Shown piece after piece: positions 1 to 9,909 of a DNA stretch of 64,000 nt (positions are counted from its first letter, which is position 1; each line of letters opens with the position of its first letter). The DNA is from Tretioscincus oriximinensis. Lineage: Eukaryota > Chordata > Lepidosauria > Squamata > Gymnophthalmidae. The translations under genes and the position numbers were made by a program. Location of the stretch: positions 607,579 to 671,578 of the forward strand of contig JAJVDF010000418.1 in NCBI GenBank assembly GCA_022410635.1, given 5' to 3'. The notes under the pieces are model-generated. The model ran no database searches, was not told the DNA's origin, and saw nothing but the letters and a program-made list of their open reading frames with translations.

Positions 1-1
1 G

Positions 2-505
2 TTGAATAAATTTATGGTTGCTAAACGTTTTAAGATGGAGACCATCCAATCTATCCGTATGGCCATTCACAAGGACCAGTTTCTGGTTTCCCTGGACCTG
101 GCAGACGCCTATATGCACATTCTGATCAGGCCCTCTTCTCGAAAGTACTTGAGGTTTGCTCTGGGTTCTTCGCAATGGCAATGGAGGGTCCTTTCCTTTG
201 GCCTCTCCAGCGCACCTAGGGTCTTCAGTAAGGTTGTAGACCAACTAATTGGGGCCCTCAGAGTGCAGGNCATCTCGGTCTTTGCCTACCTGGACGACCT
301 CCTAATTGCAGCTGACANCTTTGAAGATACCCTGACAGCAGCCAAAACCACTGTGGCCTTTTTCCAACACCATGGGTTTGTCATCAATTGGGAGAAGAGC
401 TCCCTGGTACCCTCCAAGAGTTTGGATCATCTTGGGGTTTATTTTGACACCTCGATCCTGGCAGTTTTCCCGGCAGAGGATAGGGGCACTAGTTTCTCGA
501 ACTGA
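2..505 (+). pseudogene. DIRS reverse transcriptase domain (fragment)
   Basis: The frame encodes a reverse transcriptase palm. LDLADAYMHI carries the first catalytic aspartate, FGLSSAPRVFSK is the conserved motif after it, and FAYLDDLLIA carries the YLDD catalytic box near 285-310. The QWQWRVLSFGL context is typical of DIRS and other RNase H-linked reverse transcriptases. The N-terminus is cut by the window start. The frame is lost near 480, and the continuation (RTDTCSTSS onward) is in the next frame, so one indel separates it from the RNase H part. Two codons contain N. It would copy the element's RNA into DNA if intact; as it stands it is a broken copy. Confidence 0.8.
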
Positions 506-1560
506 CACCTGCTCTACCTCCTCTAAAATGTCCCTGGCATCCCTAGCTACCTTTCAGGGGAAGATGGTATCTGTGTTTGACCTGATCCTGTGGGCCCTTC
601 ACTCTAGGTCTCTTCAGTGGTTTCTCTTACCTTTCACCTCTTTGATCGCCTATAAGACCTTCAGGCTTGTAACGCTTCCTCAGGCAGTGAAGGATTCCCT
701 GGTGTGGTGGGCNAACGAATCCAACCTTCTCAAGGGGTCCCCCATGACGCCCCCTGAAAGGACTCTTATTACCACTGACGCCAGTCTCTCGGGCTGGGGA
801 GCTCATTGCATGGGTCGGATGGCCCANGGTCTTTGGTCCCCCGCTCAAGCCCGCCACTCCATTAATTGGCTTGAGCTTATGGCAATCTGGCTAGCCCTAC
901 AGGCCTTCGCCCCTCTGATTAAAGGCCACCATGTCCTAATTCAAACCGACAATTCCACCGCTAAAGCACATGTCAACAGACAAGGGGGCACTAGGTCGCG
1001 ATCTCTGATGTCCCTAACTACTGACCTCATGACTTGGGCAGAGTCTAACGTCCTTTCCATCTCTGCTCTATACATACAGGGAGTGTTGAATACAGCGGCG
1101 GATGCTCTGAGCCGTCACAGTCTTCCCTCCACCAAATGGTCCCTTCATCCAGAAGTTTTCAGGATGCTCACAGAACTATGGGGGGGTCCCCATCATGGAC
1201 CTCTTTGCCAGCGACGAAAACGCTCAAGTGCCCAGGTTTCTGTCCAGGGGATGGTGTCCGGGAGTGGAGGGGATAGATGCCCTGTCTTACCCTTGGCCGA
1301 GGGGCTTGCTGTATGCCTTTCCACCCACGCCCCTTCTTCCTNGCTTCCTGGCCTGTCTACGAGGTTTTCCCTCTTCAGTTATTCTAGTGGCACCATTTTG
1401 GCCTCGCAGGCCTTGGTTCCCTATGTTGAACGCTCTGAAATCGACAGGGCCCTTCCCCCTGCCACTACGACCGGACCTGTTGCTCCAGAGGGGGTTCCAG
1501 CACCCCAACCCCCACTGGTTACATCTAACTGCATGGCTGCTCAACGATACCTTTATAGAC
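480..1560 (+). pseudogene. DIRS RNase H domain and downstream extension (frameshifted)
   Basis: After the frame change, TTDASLSGWGAH near 770-810 has the DAS motif of RNase H. WLELMAIWLAL (about 860-900) supplies the conserved glutamate and QTDNSTAKAHVN (about 940-975) the next aspartate. LNTAADALSR near 1090 matches the usual end of the domain. Another shift near 1190 leads to [17 protein letters not shown] and a proline-rich segment with VILVAPFWPRRPW, a stretch seen in DIRS polyproteins between RNase H and the recombinase. RNase H removes the RNA strand during reverse transcription. At least two frameshifts make this non-functional as sequenced. Confidence 0.75.
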
Positions 1561-1564
1561 AGTT

Positions 1565-2530
1565 AGGGTACTCTGACTCTGTGATAGACACTCTAGTCGC
1601 TGACAAGCGTCCCTCCACTCTGGCATTGTACAGTTCTACTTGGAAGATTTTCTGTACTTGGGCTATCTCTCACCACATAGATCCACTCCTACCTCCCCTA
1701 GACCGGGTACTGGACTTCCTTCAGCGTGGTGCAGATATGGGGTTGGCCTACAGCACGCTAAACATCATGTAGCAGCTCTTGCTTCTGTANGGGATATTTC
1801 TAATCAATATCAGCTCTGCTCTCATCCTCACATTAAGAAATTTCTGAAGGCCAGAAAGACCGCTTCTGGCCCGGTTCGTCATAGGGTTCCGTTCTGGAGC
1901 TTACACACGGTCCTGACGGCCCTGACTAAACCTCCCTTTGAACCTTTGGACCAGGCCTCCTGGTCTCACCTCACGTATAAAACTGTTTTTCTGTTAGCCA
2001 TAGTGAGTGCCAGGAGGGTTTCCGAATTAGCGGCATTATCTTTACACCCACAGTGTTTCAATGCCAACCCAGACACGGTGGTCCTGCGGCCTAGCCCGGA
2101 ATTTGTCCCTAAGGTTAATTCTGCTTATCATGTAACCCAGGATATTATTGTGCCCTCCTTCTGTCCTCATCCCAAGACGGCCGTGGAACGTATGTGGCAC
2201 ACCTTGGATGCTCGGAGGGCTCTGTTATTTTATGTCAAGCGTACTCAGGAAATCAGGAGGACTGAGTCTCTCTTTATCCTCTTTCATTCTATCAAGAGAG
2301 GTCTTAAAGCTTCTCCAAAACTCTGGCTTTTTGGGTTGTCGAATGCATCAAGTTAGCCTACAGATCTCAGGGCAAAACTCCCCCGGGGTCGATTGTGGCT
2401 CATTCGACCAGGTCTGCATCCATGTCCTGGGCTTATTTCAACAGGGCTTCTTTGGAGGAAGTCTGTCTAGCAGCTACCTGGAGATCCTCTTCAGTGTTTA
2501 CTAAACACTACAAGTTGGATATCTTCAGAT
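1565..2530 (+). pseudogene. DIRS tyrosine recombinase (YR), frameshifted
   Basis: The N-terminal core-binding part starts near 1565 (STLALYSSTWKIFCTW). The catalytic part continues in another frame to 2356 and then a third frame. IVSARRVSELAAL near 2000-2040 holds the first catalytic arginine. HSTRSASMSWAYF near 2400-2440 matches the H-x-x-R box, and FTKHYKLD near 2495-2520 holds the nucleophilic tyrosine. These are the standard residues of the phage-integrase family. In DIRS elements the enzyme integrates a circular DNA intermediate without target duplication. The copy needs at least two frame changes to be read through and has an N near 1790, so it is inactive. Confidence 0.75.
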
Positions 2531-2632
2531 CTTCTAGAGGCACCCTGGGANGCAGGGTGGTTCAAAACATTTTGGAAACGGATTCTCCCTNGTCTCCCGN
2601 CCTGGGATGGGGATGCTGTGGTACTTCCCATA

Positions 2633-2726
2633 GTAGAAGGCATCCCTTCCCGGTTCCATCTTCCGTGAAACGAACACCTACTTACTGTGAGGTGGTGTTC
2701 TGGAAGATGGAGAGGGAAGGGATGCC
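2633..2726. repeat. Internal complementary region of the first DIRS element
   Basis: The first half repeats the terminal motif in direct orientation (AGAAGGCATCCCTTCC near 2636). The second half, 2672-2726, is the exact reverse complement of 3121-3175. DIRS elements use such a region as a template to join and complete their two ends while forming circular DNA. Confidence 0.75.
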
Positions 2727-3102
2727 GCCCCTCCCACCGACTAGGGAGCCTCCTTGTTTGTTATAGGGGGTTTGTTTTCAGTATTGTTACTGATTGTTTT
2801 TTGCTTCATGCTTTTTTGCTGTATGTTTCAAAAAAAAAAAAGTAAAGTGGAATGATGTCTGCTACAAAGTTGCTTTGTGCTTGCTTATTTATTTATTTAA
2901 TAATTGGTTTTTGCCTTATTCTGGGAGACTTGTGGCTATTCCTGCCAGTGTTTGGTTCATTATAATGACTTTTATGAGTTAGGTGAGATGTATTTGTCTC
3001 AAGTTTTGTCTTCCAGAAAGAACTGGGGCCTCCCTCTTAGGGGCGGGGTGATGTACCCCAGGGAGGTTCCATTCTGTCGCTTTCCTGCAGGGGGGTTCGA
3101 TG

Positions 3103-3178
3103 GAATAACCCATAGNAGAAGGCATCCCTTCCCTCTCCATCTTCCAGAACACCACCTCACAGTAAGTAGGTGTTCCTT
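3103..3178 (+). repeat. Right terminal inverted repeat of the first DIRS element
   Basis: GGAATAACCCATAG leads into 3121-3175, which pairs perfectly over 55 bases with 2672-2726. A second copy of this terminal motif stands alone at 61464-61540. The partner left repeat is outside the window. Confidence 0.7.
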
Positions 3179-3892
3179 TCCCTATGTGGGACAATCGAGT
3201 CTGGGAAAATGGGGGCAAATATATGTTACACTAGAGAGAAAGTCATATAAATATTAATTTCTCTGTCTTCTGAGTCGGGAAGGGATTCTGAAAATGGGTT
3301 ATTCCATGTCTCCTGCAGGAAGCGGAGACATCCCAGACAGATATAACCCAGCANTTGGAGTGAGGAGCCCCAGTCTTCTGTTGCTTAGTGCAGGAATACT
3401 TCTATTGCCATAATTTGAGTGAATACATGACCTGGATTTCTTTTGTTTCTTGGATTTAACACATAGTNCCAGTACCACTGAGCAGTCATTATATGCAAAT
3501 TAATCACATAATGTGGGACATTTGTCTCCCTCAGTTTCAAGACCTAATTTTGCTCAAGTAAACCTCTAAATCTGAGAGAAAGCTCAGGTTTCACGAGCAG
3601 AGGTTCCCAAAATGTGTGCAGAAAATCATCTGTTGTATTGGTGTTTTAATTCATCCCTCTCCTCCACAAGCCTCCTAGTACCTTTGATCCTGTTCCCCAA
3701 GCTCACTAACCTACATGCCACCTGTGCTCTACAGGGAGACCCAGAAAGTGGAACAAAAAATCAATAATCTATAACATTTCTACTGACCATGGAGAGAGAC
3801 TTTTTGGGTAGTTCTTTGTATATTATCTGGTGCTGAGGAGATATTACCACAAAGCTTGCTTGGTACAGCTTTATACTTCCTCTTACTTATAG
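3179..3892 (+). other. Intron sequence of WNK3 (upstream of the first visible exon)
   Basis: No coding signal is seen. The start (3270-3345) has some inverted similarity to the DIRS tail at 3060-3110 (for example GGGTTATTCCATG). The remainder looks like ordinary unique AT-rich intron ending in a pyrimidine-rich acceptor at 3891-3892. Confidence 0.5.
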
Positions 3893-4104
3893 ACACATTC
3901 AAGAAGTGGTGAACCTTCAGGCTCAGCAGAACCGAGAGCTTCAAGAGTTATATGAACGACTCCGTTCCATCAAGGAGAGCAGGTCAGAGTCATCAGACAT
4001 CTCCATGCAACTGTCTTCTCCACGGCGGCCCAAATCTTTCAAAAGCAAGCTGCGCAGTAGACCACAATCTCTCTCTCATGTTGACAACGGCATTGTTGCT
4101 GGTG
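3893..4104 (+). CDS. WNK3: WNK3 coding exon, coiled coil and basic segment
   Basis: The acceptor AG is at 3891-3892 and the donor GTAAGG starts at 4105. The frame reads [20 protein letters not shown] onward to HVDNGIVAG and leaves one base (phase 1). That base completes GAT with the next exon. A weaker donor three bases earlier is possible. A CR1 copy begins only about 12 bases into the following intron. Confidence 0.85.
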
Positions 4105-7100
4105 GTAAGGAAGTGTGTTCAATTCTGGGGGGCAATTCAAAAAGGACATTGATAAACTAGAGCAAGATCAAAATAGAGTTACGAGGGTGGTGTATGGTCT
4201 GGAAATCATGTCCTATGAGGAACGGTTAAAGGATCTAAGGATGTTTAATCTGCAAAAGAGAAGATTGAGATGAGACTTGATAGCTGTCTACAAATATCTG
4301 AAGGGTTGTCACAGAGCAGAGGGATCAGCATTGTTCTCATTGACACATGAAAGGACTAGAATCAATGGGTTGAAACTGCAAGGGACTAGATTTAGATTTG
4401 ATATAAAAAAATATTCTAACAGTCAGGGTGATAAACACTTTGCCACGGGAGGTGGTGAGTTTGCCTTCACTGGAGTCTTCAAATGCAGACTGGACAGTCA
4501 TCTGTCTGGGATGGTTTAATGAATCCTGCATTGAGTAGAGGGTTGGACCCGATAACTCTGGAGGTCCCTTCCAACTCTATGATTCTATAATGGACTTTTT
4601 CACCTTAGTCAAAATGGTCAGNGTTTTTTTCCCCTTTAGAACAGTAGGAGTTCAGCATTCATTATGAGTGGAAGAGTCTGTAGGTGGATAGTTAATACAA
4701 CAATCCAGAGAATTATTTGCTGTTTTACTTTGTGATTCCCCCCCTTTTTTTTAAGTGTTGTGAGATTTTCCAGCTCTTCTTTCCCCTTTATTTAGGCACG
4801 AGCTTAATAGGTGGCAAAATTATTGAACTACTTTTGTATTTTTAATTATTAATACTATCAAAGGAATCTGTATATATAATAAAACATGTATCAAAGAGTC
4901 CAGCATTCTGTGGTATACCGACCAATGATAGGGCTCGGAACTTTGACAGCCTCCTGAGAGAAAGGGAGGAGGATAAGGAGGAAAGATGGAAAGGAAGAAG
5001 AGAAGAAGGATGGAGAAAAGAGGAGAAAGAAAGTTGTGGGTAGAAGAACGCTAGCTAGAATGCCAATGGGAACAGGCTTAATCCAGTAGTAATATATAAA
5101 AAGGAATTGTTTCCTAATAATCAGTTTTCCAATTTTGTCATTGTTTCCTTCTCAGCGGACATTCCTTCCTAATAAACTTGATTTATCTTATGCCTCTGCT
5201 CTTCAGAATGCTGTTGTGCTACCACTGCTGCCTCTGTGATAGACTATCAGCTGAGTATTCAGGCCCATTTGCTGCATCAGAGCTGTTCGCAAGCAGAGAC
5301 TACACAAGGTATTGATGCAGTTGAAAAACATTTCATTTGTAGTCTTTTATTTATTGACTGTTGAGNTTTCTCCTTGACATGGAAATTCTCTATTTCATGT
5401 GCTTGATTTTGACTAACCTGGAATTTCTCTGCTTTGTGGCTAACANAATTAAGAGTCCTTTCTGTTGGAAACTTTTATTTAAGCAAAGTTTTGAACAGCA
5501 CAGAAAAGAGNAAATTTTGTGTGAAAGAAATAGACAGCAGCAGTCCATTGTGTGTTTGTGGACTGTGTGGATGACCAATGGATATTTGTACAAGTTTCAT
5601 CCTTTGGCAGCTGTCATTAAAGTCACTTAACGTTCTATGAAGATTTTTAAACTCAGTTTCTGGTAGTNTTAAACCAGTTATTGTGATGTTGGCCTATATT
5701 TGAAGTGCCTTTGGATATAGGTTAAAACGTGCAGTTATCACATTTAAGATATTTCCAATATAGTTTTGGGTTAGTCAACTGATAATCTATATAATATTAC
5801 TNTTGTGAAACATCCATAAATGGTGATGGATTTCTTATAATAGCAATCTTCACCTTTTGTATCTGCTGGCAGTTCTCAAGATCAGTTCACTTCATATACC
5901 AAACAAGCAAACTGGAGTGGGTGCTTGATTATTTTCCAGCAGCATGAAGTGAAGTGATTTTGAGAGCTGTTAAAAGGCACATAGGATGAAATTACACTTT
6001 AGCTGTTTGGGAGCAGTTTTTGAAGACCTGTCTCACTTGGACTGATCCACTTGCTAACTATTCTGTTCATATTTTGAGAGAAGGAGTTGTCTGTTTAGCT
6101 TCCTTGCAGTGAACANCCATCCAGTTGTAAGACTGTCTTTCTCTTATAGATTCAGTCCTAGTAGAAACTGATGCAATCAGCAGATGAAGAATCTCAGAGC
6201 AAAAATTGATTTGGAAATGCCAAATGAGATCCAGCCTTATTCCCCTCTGTAGGCTATCCCAAGCTGTAGCAGGAAGTGATACAGGGATTCTGATAGTAAT
6301 GTTTTACGTACTTGGCTGTCACCCCTAACTGCAATTGAATTAAAACATGTCATGTGACATGAAGTCCTGCTTCATGAAGTTAAGGAAACTTAACTTATTC
6401 TTATATGGTCAATCTTTAGCGTGATTGGCGTGTAGTCAAATAATTAGCACTGAAAATGTTCTTTTCCTGCTATTTGCTTAAGCTATTCTCCAGTCTCAAA
6501 GTGCAAAAATAAAGGTAAGTTGAAGAATGTTTTTGAGAATATTGTGGACTAGTGAGGCAATCAACAATACTAATGCAGTGTTAATTGCAAACTTTTACTA
6601 ATCCACATTCAAAATGTAAATCCACTCATAGTTAAGGCAGATCGCTTCTTTCGTGTGATGGGACAGTAAGAGACAATCTTACTTCTTTAAATCTTGCATT
6701 ACCTCTTTCCAGCTGGAGGCGACATTAGAATCAACATAAAATGTATTCTTTCTTACGTGTTGCGTCTGTTGTGCAAAATTCTTACTTTCCTTGCTGCAGA
6801 AACATAATGCCACAGGTATTTTTGGATTTGCACTTTAGTTTTCTCACTAGGCCATTTCAGAGTTTTGAGGAACCTTCTATAGTTTGAATTTTACTATTTT
6901 TCTTCCTAGATCAAGTGTGTATAGTTAGCAGCAGTGCCTCTTGTCAGCAGACAGCAGCCAGTAAGAAAGGCATGTTCACTGATGATCTGCACAAATTGGT
7001 GGATGACTGGACAAAAGAAAAGGTTGGGAACTCCCTTATTAAGCCGAGCCTGAACCAAATCAAACAGAACAAGCACCGGCTAGACACTGATAGCTGGAAC

Positions 7101-9458
7101 AAAGCATATGAGGTGAGGACTTGGTGATAAAGCAGTGGAGTGGCTTTGATTGCTTCTTTGCTACATGGTGGCCTTGAATTCTTGCACATCTATCAGATTA
7201 TCTCTCCCTTCACCTAAAGGTCCCAAAAGGGATCATAGCATATAATACTCAAACTTTAAAATCTGTTTAAAAATGGGCTACATAGATTCCTTGCTATTTC
7301 CACCTTTCCACTGCACAGCTGTAAGTTGCAGGTGGGCTTCACTGCCTGTCTCTCTCTCTTCCCTTCTCCTTTTCTTACCTCTCCCACCACCTCTCCCCGG
7401 TATCTCCCCCTCTTCCTTCCTTCCTTGACCTGTTGCCTTACTACCGGTACTCACAGCCTTCCAATCCCCCGGTTACATCTCTCCACCTCCTCCCTCCCCA
7501 TGTCCACATTTACTTTATGCATCCAGTCAGTATGGATGTGCAAGGAAGGTCCTGTGACAGTACAAGGCGTTGGCTGAAGGTACAAGCACATGTACATCCT
7601 TGCCACGACTGCTTGCACAGAAAAAGCATTTGCTGGTTGGTCAGAAGCAAGGGCATTCGTAACACATAAGCAATTTTATTTAGATATATACTGCTCAAAA
7701 CAATTAAGGGAACACTTTAACATAACATGTTATGTTAAAGTGTTCCCTNCATTATTTAGAGCAGCATATTTAAAATACAAAAATATCTGATGCGTTTATT
7801 TCCCCTTTTATCTTTTAGCATGGCTCTTGTTAGATTTCTAAAATAATGTGCATAGGTTTCGAAAAGGAACACATCTAAAATGAATCATACACAATACAAA
7901 TAGAAACTAACGTTATTTCTTGAGAGAAGGAGCATGGCAGTGGGACGGGTGGCTCGATCCTTCAGCCCAGGGAAGAAGACACATGTGGTGCTGCGTGGTG
8001 AATAAGTGGTGTCTTCTAATTCACCTGGATTGCTAGAACTTAGTGCATGTAACCCAGGAATATGGAACTTAATTGCAGGTTCCTGGGAGGGTTGTCGCAT
8101 CACATATATCTGGGAGGTCTGGGTAACTTAATATATATAAATCAAAAGCCGTGGTTTTGCCCTGATTTGAATTTTATTTGGAATTCTTCCCTTGCCCAGC
8201 TGATAGGCCTTTTGTGGGGTGGGGCTTCATGATTTTTGTGCCTTTTCCAAATTCCTAGAAGGATGTCAAGTTCAACTTGAGTAAAAAAAATAATCAAAGT
8301 TTTAGTGCAGTTTTTTTAATTAACTTTTGAAACGTATCGTATAAATATGTAATAGTACAATAATAATAAACTATGTAGTTTTAAGAATTCAATTTATAAC
8401 CTAACTTTAAGGTATTCAAAACAGATTTCCTGAGAGCCTGAGATTTTATTCTTAAAGTAATATTGTGAAGTTCAGTGAGGGCTCTTGGGGCTTGGTCACA
8501 CAGAAGAATCTCGGTTCACAACTGACCAAAGGGAATTACATCTTAATACATCCTTGGAAGTATCTGAGGGGTGGAGTTACAGCCAGCAGGCACACTGTGG
8601 GAGTCTCTTATCCCAGTGGGGGAAGCCCTGGGATCCTGAGGGTGGAACCATGAGAGGCTAGTTTGGCTATCAAGAGTGGTGAAGAATTGAGGGAATTTCA
8701 GGGAGGGAGAGAGGGAGCNAGTAATGGGACTGTATCGTGGCTCTCCTGTTCCCACTGGTTCCTGATGCCCCACCAAAACAACCAGTCCATCCTCACACCA
8801 TGATTAGACTCGCCTCTGAAACACTTCCTATAGTTAAAGATTGGCATGATGTCAGCAGAGGAGCAGCCAAATATCTGTCCATGGTGCATCTCTTTTAGCA
8901 TGTCCCAAATTGAGATTAAAATATTGTATGTGACCAACAGTGTGACTCTTATTGTCTCCATCCTTCCACTGTAGCAAAGGGTTTCTTTGTTTTCTATATT
9001 TGAATCCTAAACCCATTCTCCCTTGTTAGAAACAGCAAATGCTGTAATATCAATTGATGTGTGGTACAACCATCTGCCGAACTTGGATTTGCCTTGTTTT
9101 AAATATTTTTTTTCTTTTTCTTTTCAAGACGACGACATCCGCAGTGGGCTACACATCCACATGGATTTCTTCACTTTCCCAGATCCGTGGGACGGTACCA
9201 GCAGCTTTGCCTCAAGGACTTTCTATGTCGCCCTTTTCTGGCACACTCTCACCGTACAGTGTTCCTCACGTTTGTCAGTACAGTACCATGGCGGGGGCTG
9301 CTTACCCTGTGCAGTGGGTGGGCATTTCAGGAACAGCTCAACAGTCAGTGGTTGTCCCTGCTCAGCCGGTGGGACCGTTTCAGCCAGGAATGAGCATGCC
9401 AGCCTTTCCAGCTTCACCTGTGCAAAACCCAGCTCCCATCCCCCCAGGTCCCAAGTGA
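3893..9458 (+). CDS. WNK3: WNK lysine-deficient kinase 3, C-terminal coding exons (partial gene)
   Basis: Joined exons 3893-4104, 6910-7112 and 9129-9458 give one open frame to a TGA at 9456. WNK kinases lack the usual catalytic lysine position and control cation-chloride cotransporters through SPAK/OSR1; this part holds only the regulatory C-terminus, not the kinase. The first exon encodes a coiled-coil-like segment ([18 protein letters not shown]) then a basic serine-rich stretch. The second encodes [16 protein letters not shown], a motif shared by WNK C-termini. The last is a Pro/Ser/Gln-rich tail ending PIPPGPK. Splice phases 1 and 0 match. The paralogue choice of WNK3 rests on overall likeness and on FAM120C lying downstream, as in human. 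Upstream exons are outside the window. Confidence 0.85.
4116..4590 (+). mobile_element. CR1 LINE 3' fragment (older copy)
   Basis: Broken frames read like the C-terminal end of CR1 ORF2: [54 protein letters not shown] and [19 protein letters not shown]. The 3' end CCTTCCAACTCTATGATTCT then TATA resembles the CR1 terminal repeat. A stop interrupts the arginine-rich part. It differs clearly from the young CR1 copies elsewhere in the window. Confidence 0.75.
4591..6909 (+). other. WNK3 intron
   Basis: Mostly AT-rich unique sequence without coding signal. It includes a possible Helitron-like end (4867-5090) and a purine-rich GGA/GAA tract at about 4960-5040. It ends at the acceptor 6908-6909. 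Confidence 0.5.
4867..5090 (+). mobile_element. Possible Helitron-like non-autonomous fragment
   Basis: It begins TCTGTATATATAATAAAA, similar to 5' ends known for vertebrate Helitrons (TC then a T/A run and AATAAAA). It then has GACCAATGATAGGGCTCGG followed by a purine-rich tract. The block CCAATGA-AGGGCTCGGAACTTT recurs at 50931-50960, after a similar start. No Helitron 3' hairpin and CTRR end was confirmed. Confidence 0.3.
6910..7112 (+). CDS. WNK3: WNK3 coding exon with [12 protein letters not shown] motif
   Basis: The acceptor AG is at 6908-6909 and the donor GTGAGG starts at 7113. With the base carried from the previous exon it encodes 68 residues from DQVCIVSS to NKAYE and ends in phase 0. 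[16 protein letters not shown] is the clearest WNK family mark in the window. A Ser/Cys/Gln-rich run precedes it. Confidence 0.88.
7687..7772. mobile_element. Palindromic MITE (TATACTGCTCAAAAC family), copy 1
   Basis: The ends are TATACTGCTCAAAACAATTA and an inverted, slightly diverged GAGCAGCATATT. The middle is a near-perfect palindrome around AACATAACATGTTATGTT. TA at the edges suggests a Tc1/mariner-type origin. Related copies lie at 35348 and 45674. Confidence 0.65.
8164..8214. repeat. 51-bp direct repeat, intronic copy
   Basis: This block (GATTTGAATTTTATTTGG to GATAGGCCTTTTG) is identical base for base to 9859-9909. Similarity fades within about 30 bases on the right side. No match to a known repeat family is recognised. 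Confidence 0.8.
9129..9458 (+). CDS. WNK3: WNK3 terminal coding exon
   Basis: The acceptor AG is at 9127-9128. The frame starts [12 protein letters not shown] in phase 0 and runs 109 residues to TGA at 9456-9458. The tail is rich in Pro, Ser, Gln and Val ([18 protein letters not shown], then PAPIPPGPK), as expected for a disordered WNK C-terminus. Confidence 0.85.
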   Translation, partial: TTTSAVGYTSTWISSLSQIRGTVPAALPQGLSMSPFSGTLSPYSVPHVCQYSTMAGAAYPVQWVGISGTAQQSVVVPAQPVGPFQPGMSMPAFPASPVQNPAPIPPGPK

Positions 9459-9858
9459 AGGCGGATGGCCAAAGGATGATAGATATGGGGACTGTGCCTA
9501 TAACTCATGATTCCATTCCTCTGCCTTGCATTCTGTGGCCTGGATTTTTGGGGTGAATTCTCCAGTGCAGTGATGTTGTGGGAGACTGCCTTTGCATTCT
9601 CCTTTTTGAATACTTGATTTATTATTCTTTGGGGGGGGGAGATTTTTTAAAAAGTACTTGAGAGAGCTTTGGCATCTACGTCTCATTGATCCTGAGATGG
9701 CGAGCAGGCCCTTGTGCTGCTTATCAATGAGCCTTTCCTAACGTTCTTGTCTCCCTTGTTTGCGTTTATTGCTACTTTTTTAGAGGCTAATAGTGAATTT
9801 GAGTTAATTTTCTGAAAGGATGGGAACAGCAATGAAAACAACACCCTGTTTTCTCCTA

Positions 9859-9909
9859 GATTTGAATTTTATTTGGAATTCTTCCCTTGCCCAGCTGATA
9901 GGCCTTTTG
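9859..9909. repeat. 51-bp direct repeat, 3' UTR copy
   Basis: It is exactly identical to 8164-8214, in the same orientation and 1.7 kb away, and lies 400 bases past the WNK3 stop codon. Confidence 0.8.

Larger units (their letters stand above)
1..3178 (+). mobile_element. DIRS-like tyrosine-recombinase retrotransposon, 5' end cut by window, degenerate
   Basis: This is a retroelement of the DIRS order, which integrates with a tyrosine recombinase instead of a DDE integrase. In order on the + strand it shows a reverse transcriptase (2-480), an RNase H region (about 760-1130), a DIRS-typical extension (1195-1560) and a recombinase region (about 1565-2530). A non-coding tail follows. Two structural marks support DIRS: an internal complementary region at 2633-2726, and a right terminal repeat at 3121-3175 that is an exact inverted copy of 2672-2726. 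The reading frame shifts several times and some codons are N, so the copy is probably dead. The left terminus lies outside the window. The family call is firm; the exact right end is approximate. Confidence 0.85.
7113..9128 (+). other. WNK3 last intron
   Basis: It holds a pyrimidine-rich stretch (7345-7510), a palindromic MITE (7687-7772), and a 51-base block at 8164-8214 repeated exactly in the 3' UTR. Otherwise nothing is recognised. It ends at the acceptor 9127-9128 after a T-rich tract. Confidence 0.5.

Noticed and set aside
2..2500. Possible domesticated host gene from the reverse transcriptase and recombinase
   Set aside because: Several frameshifts and stops break every domain and no splice structure or long intact frame is present.
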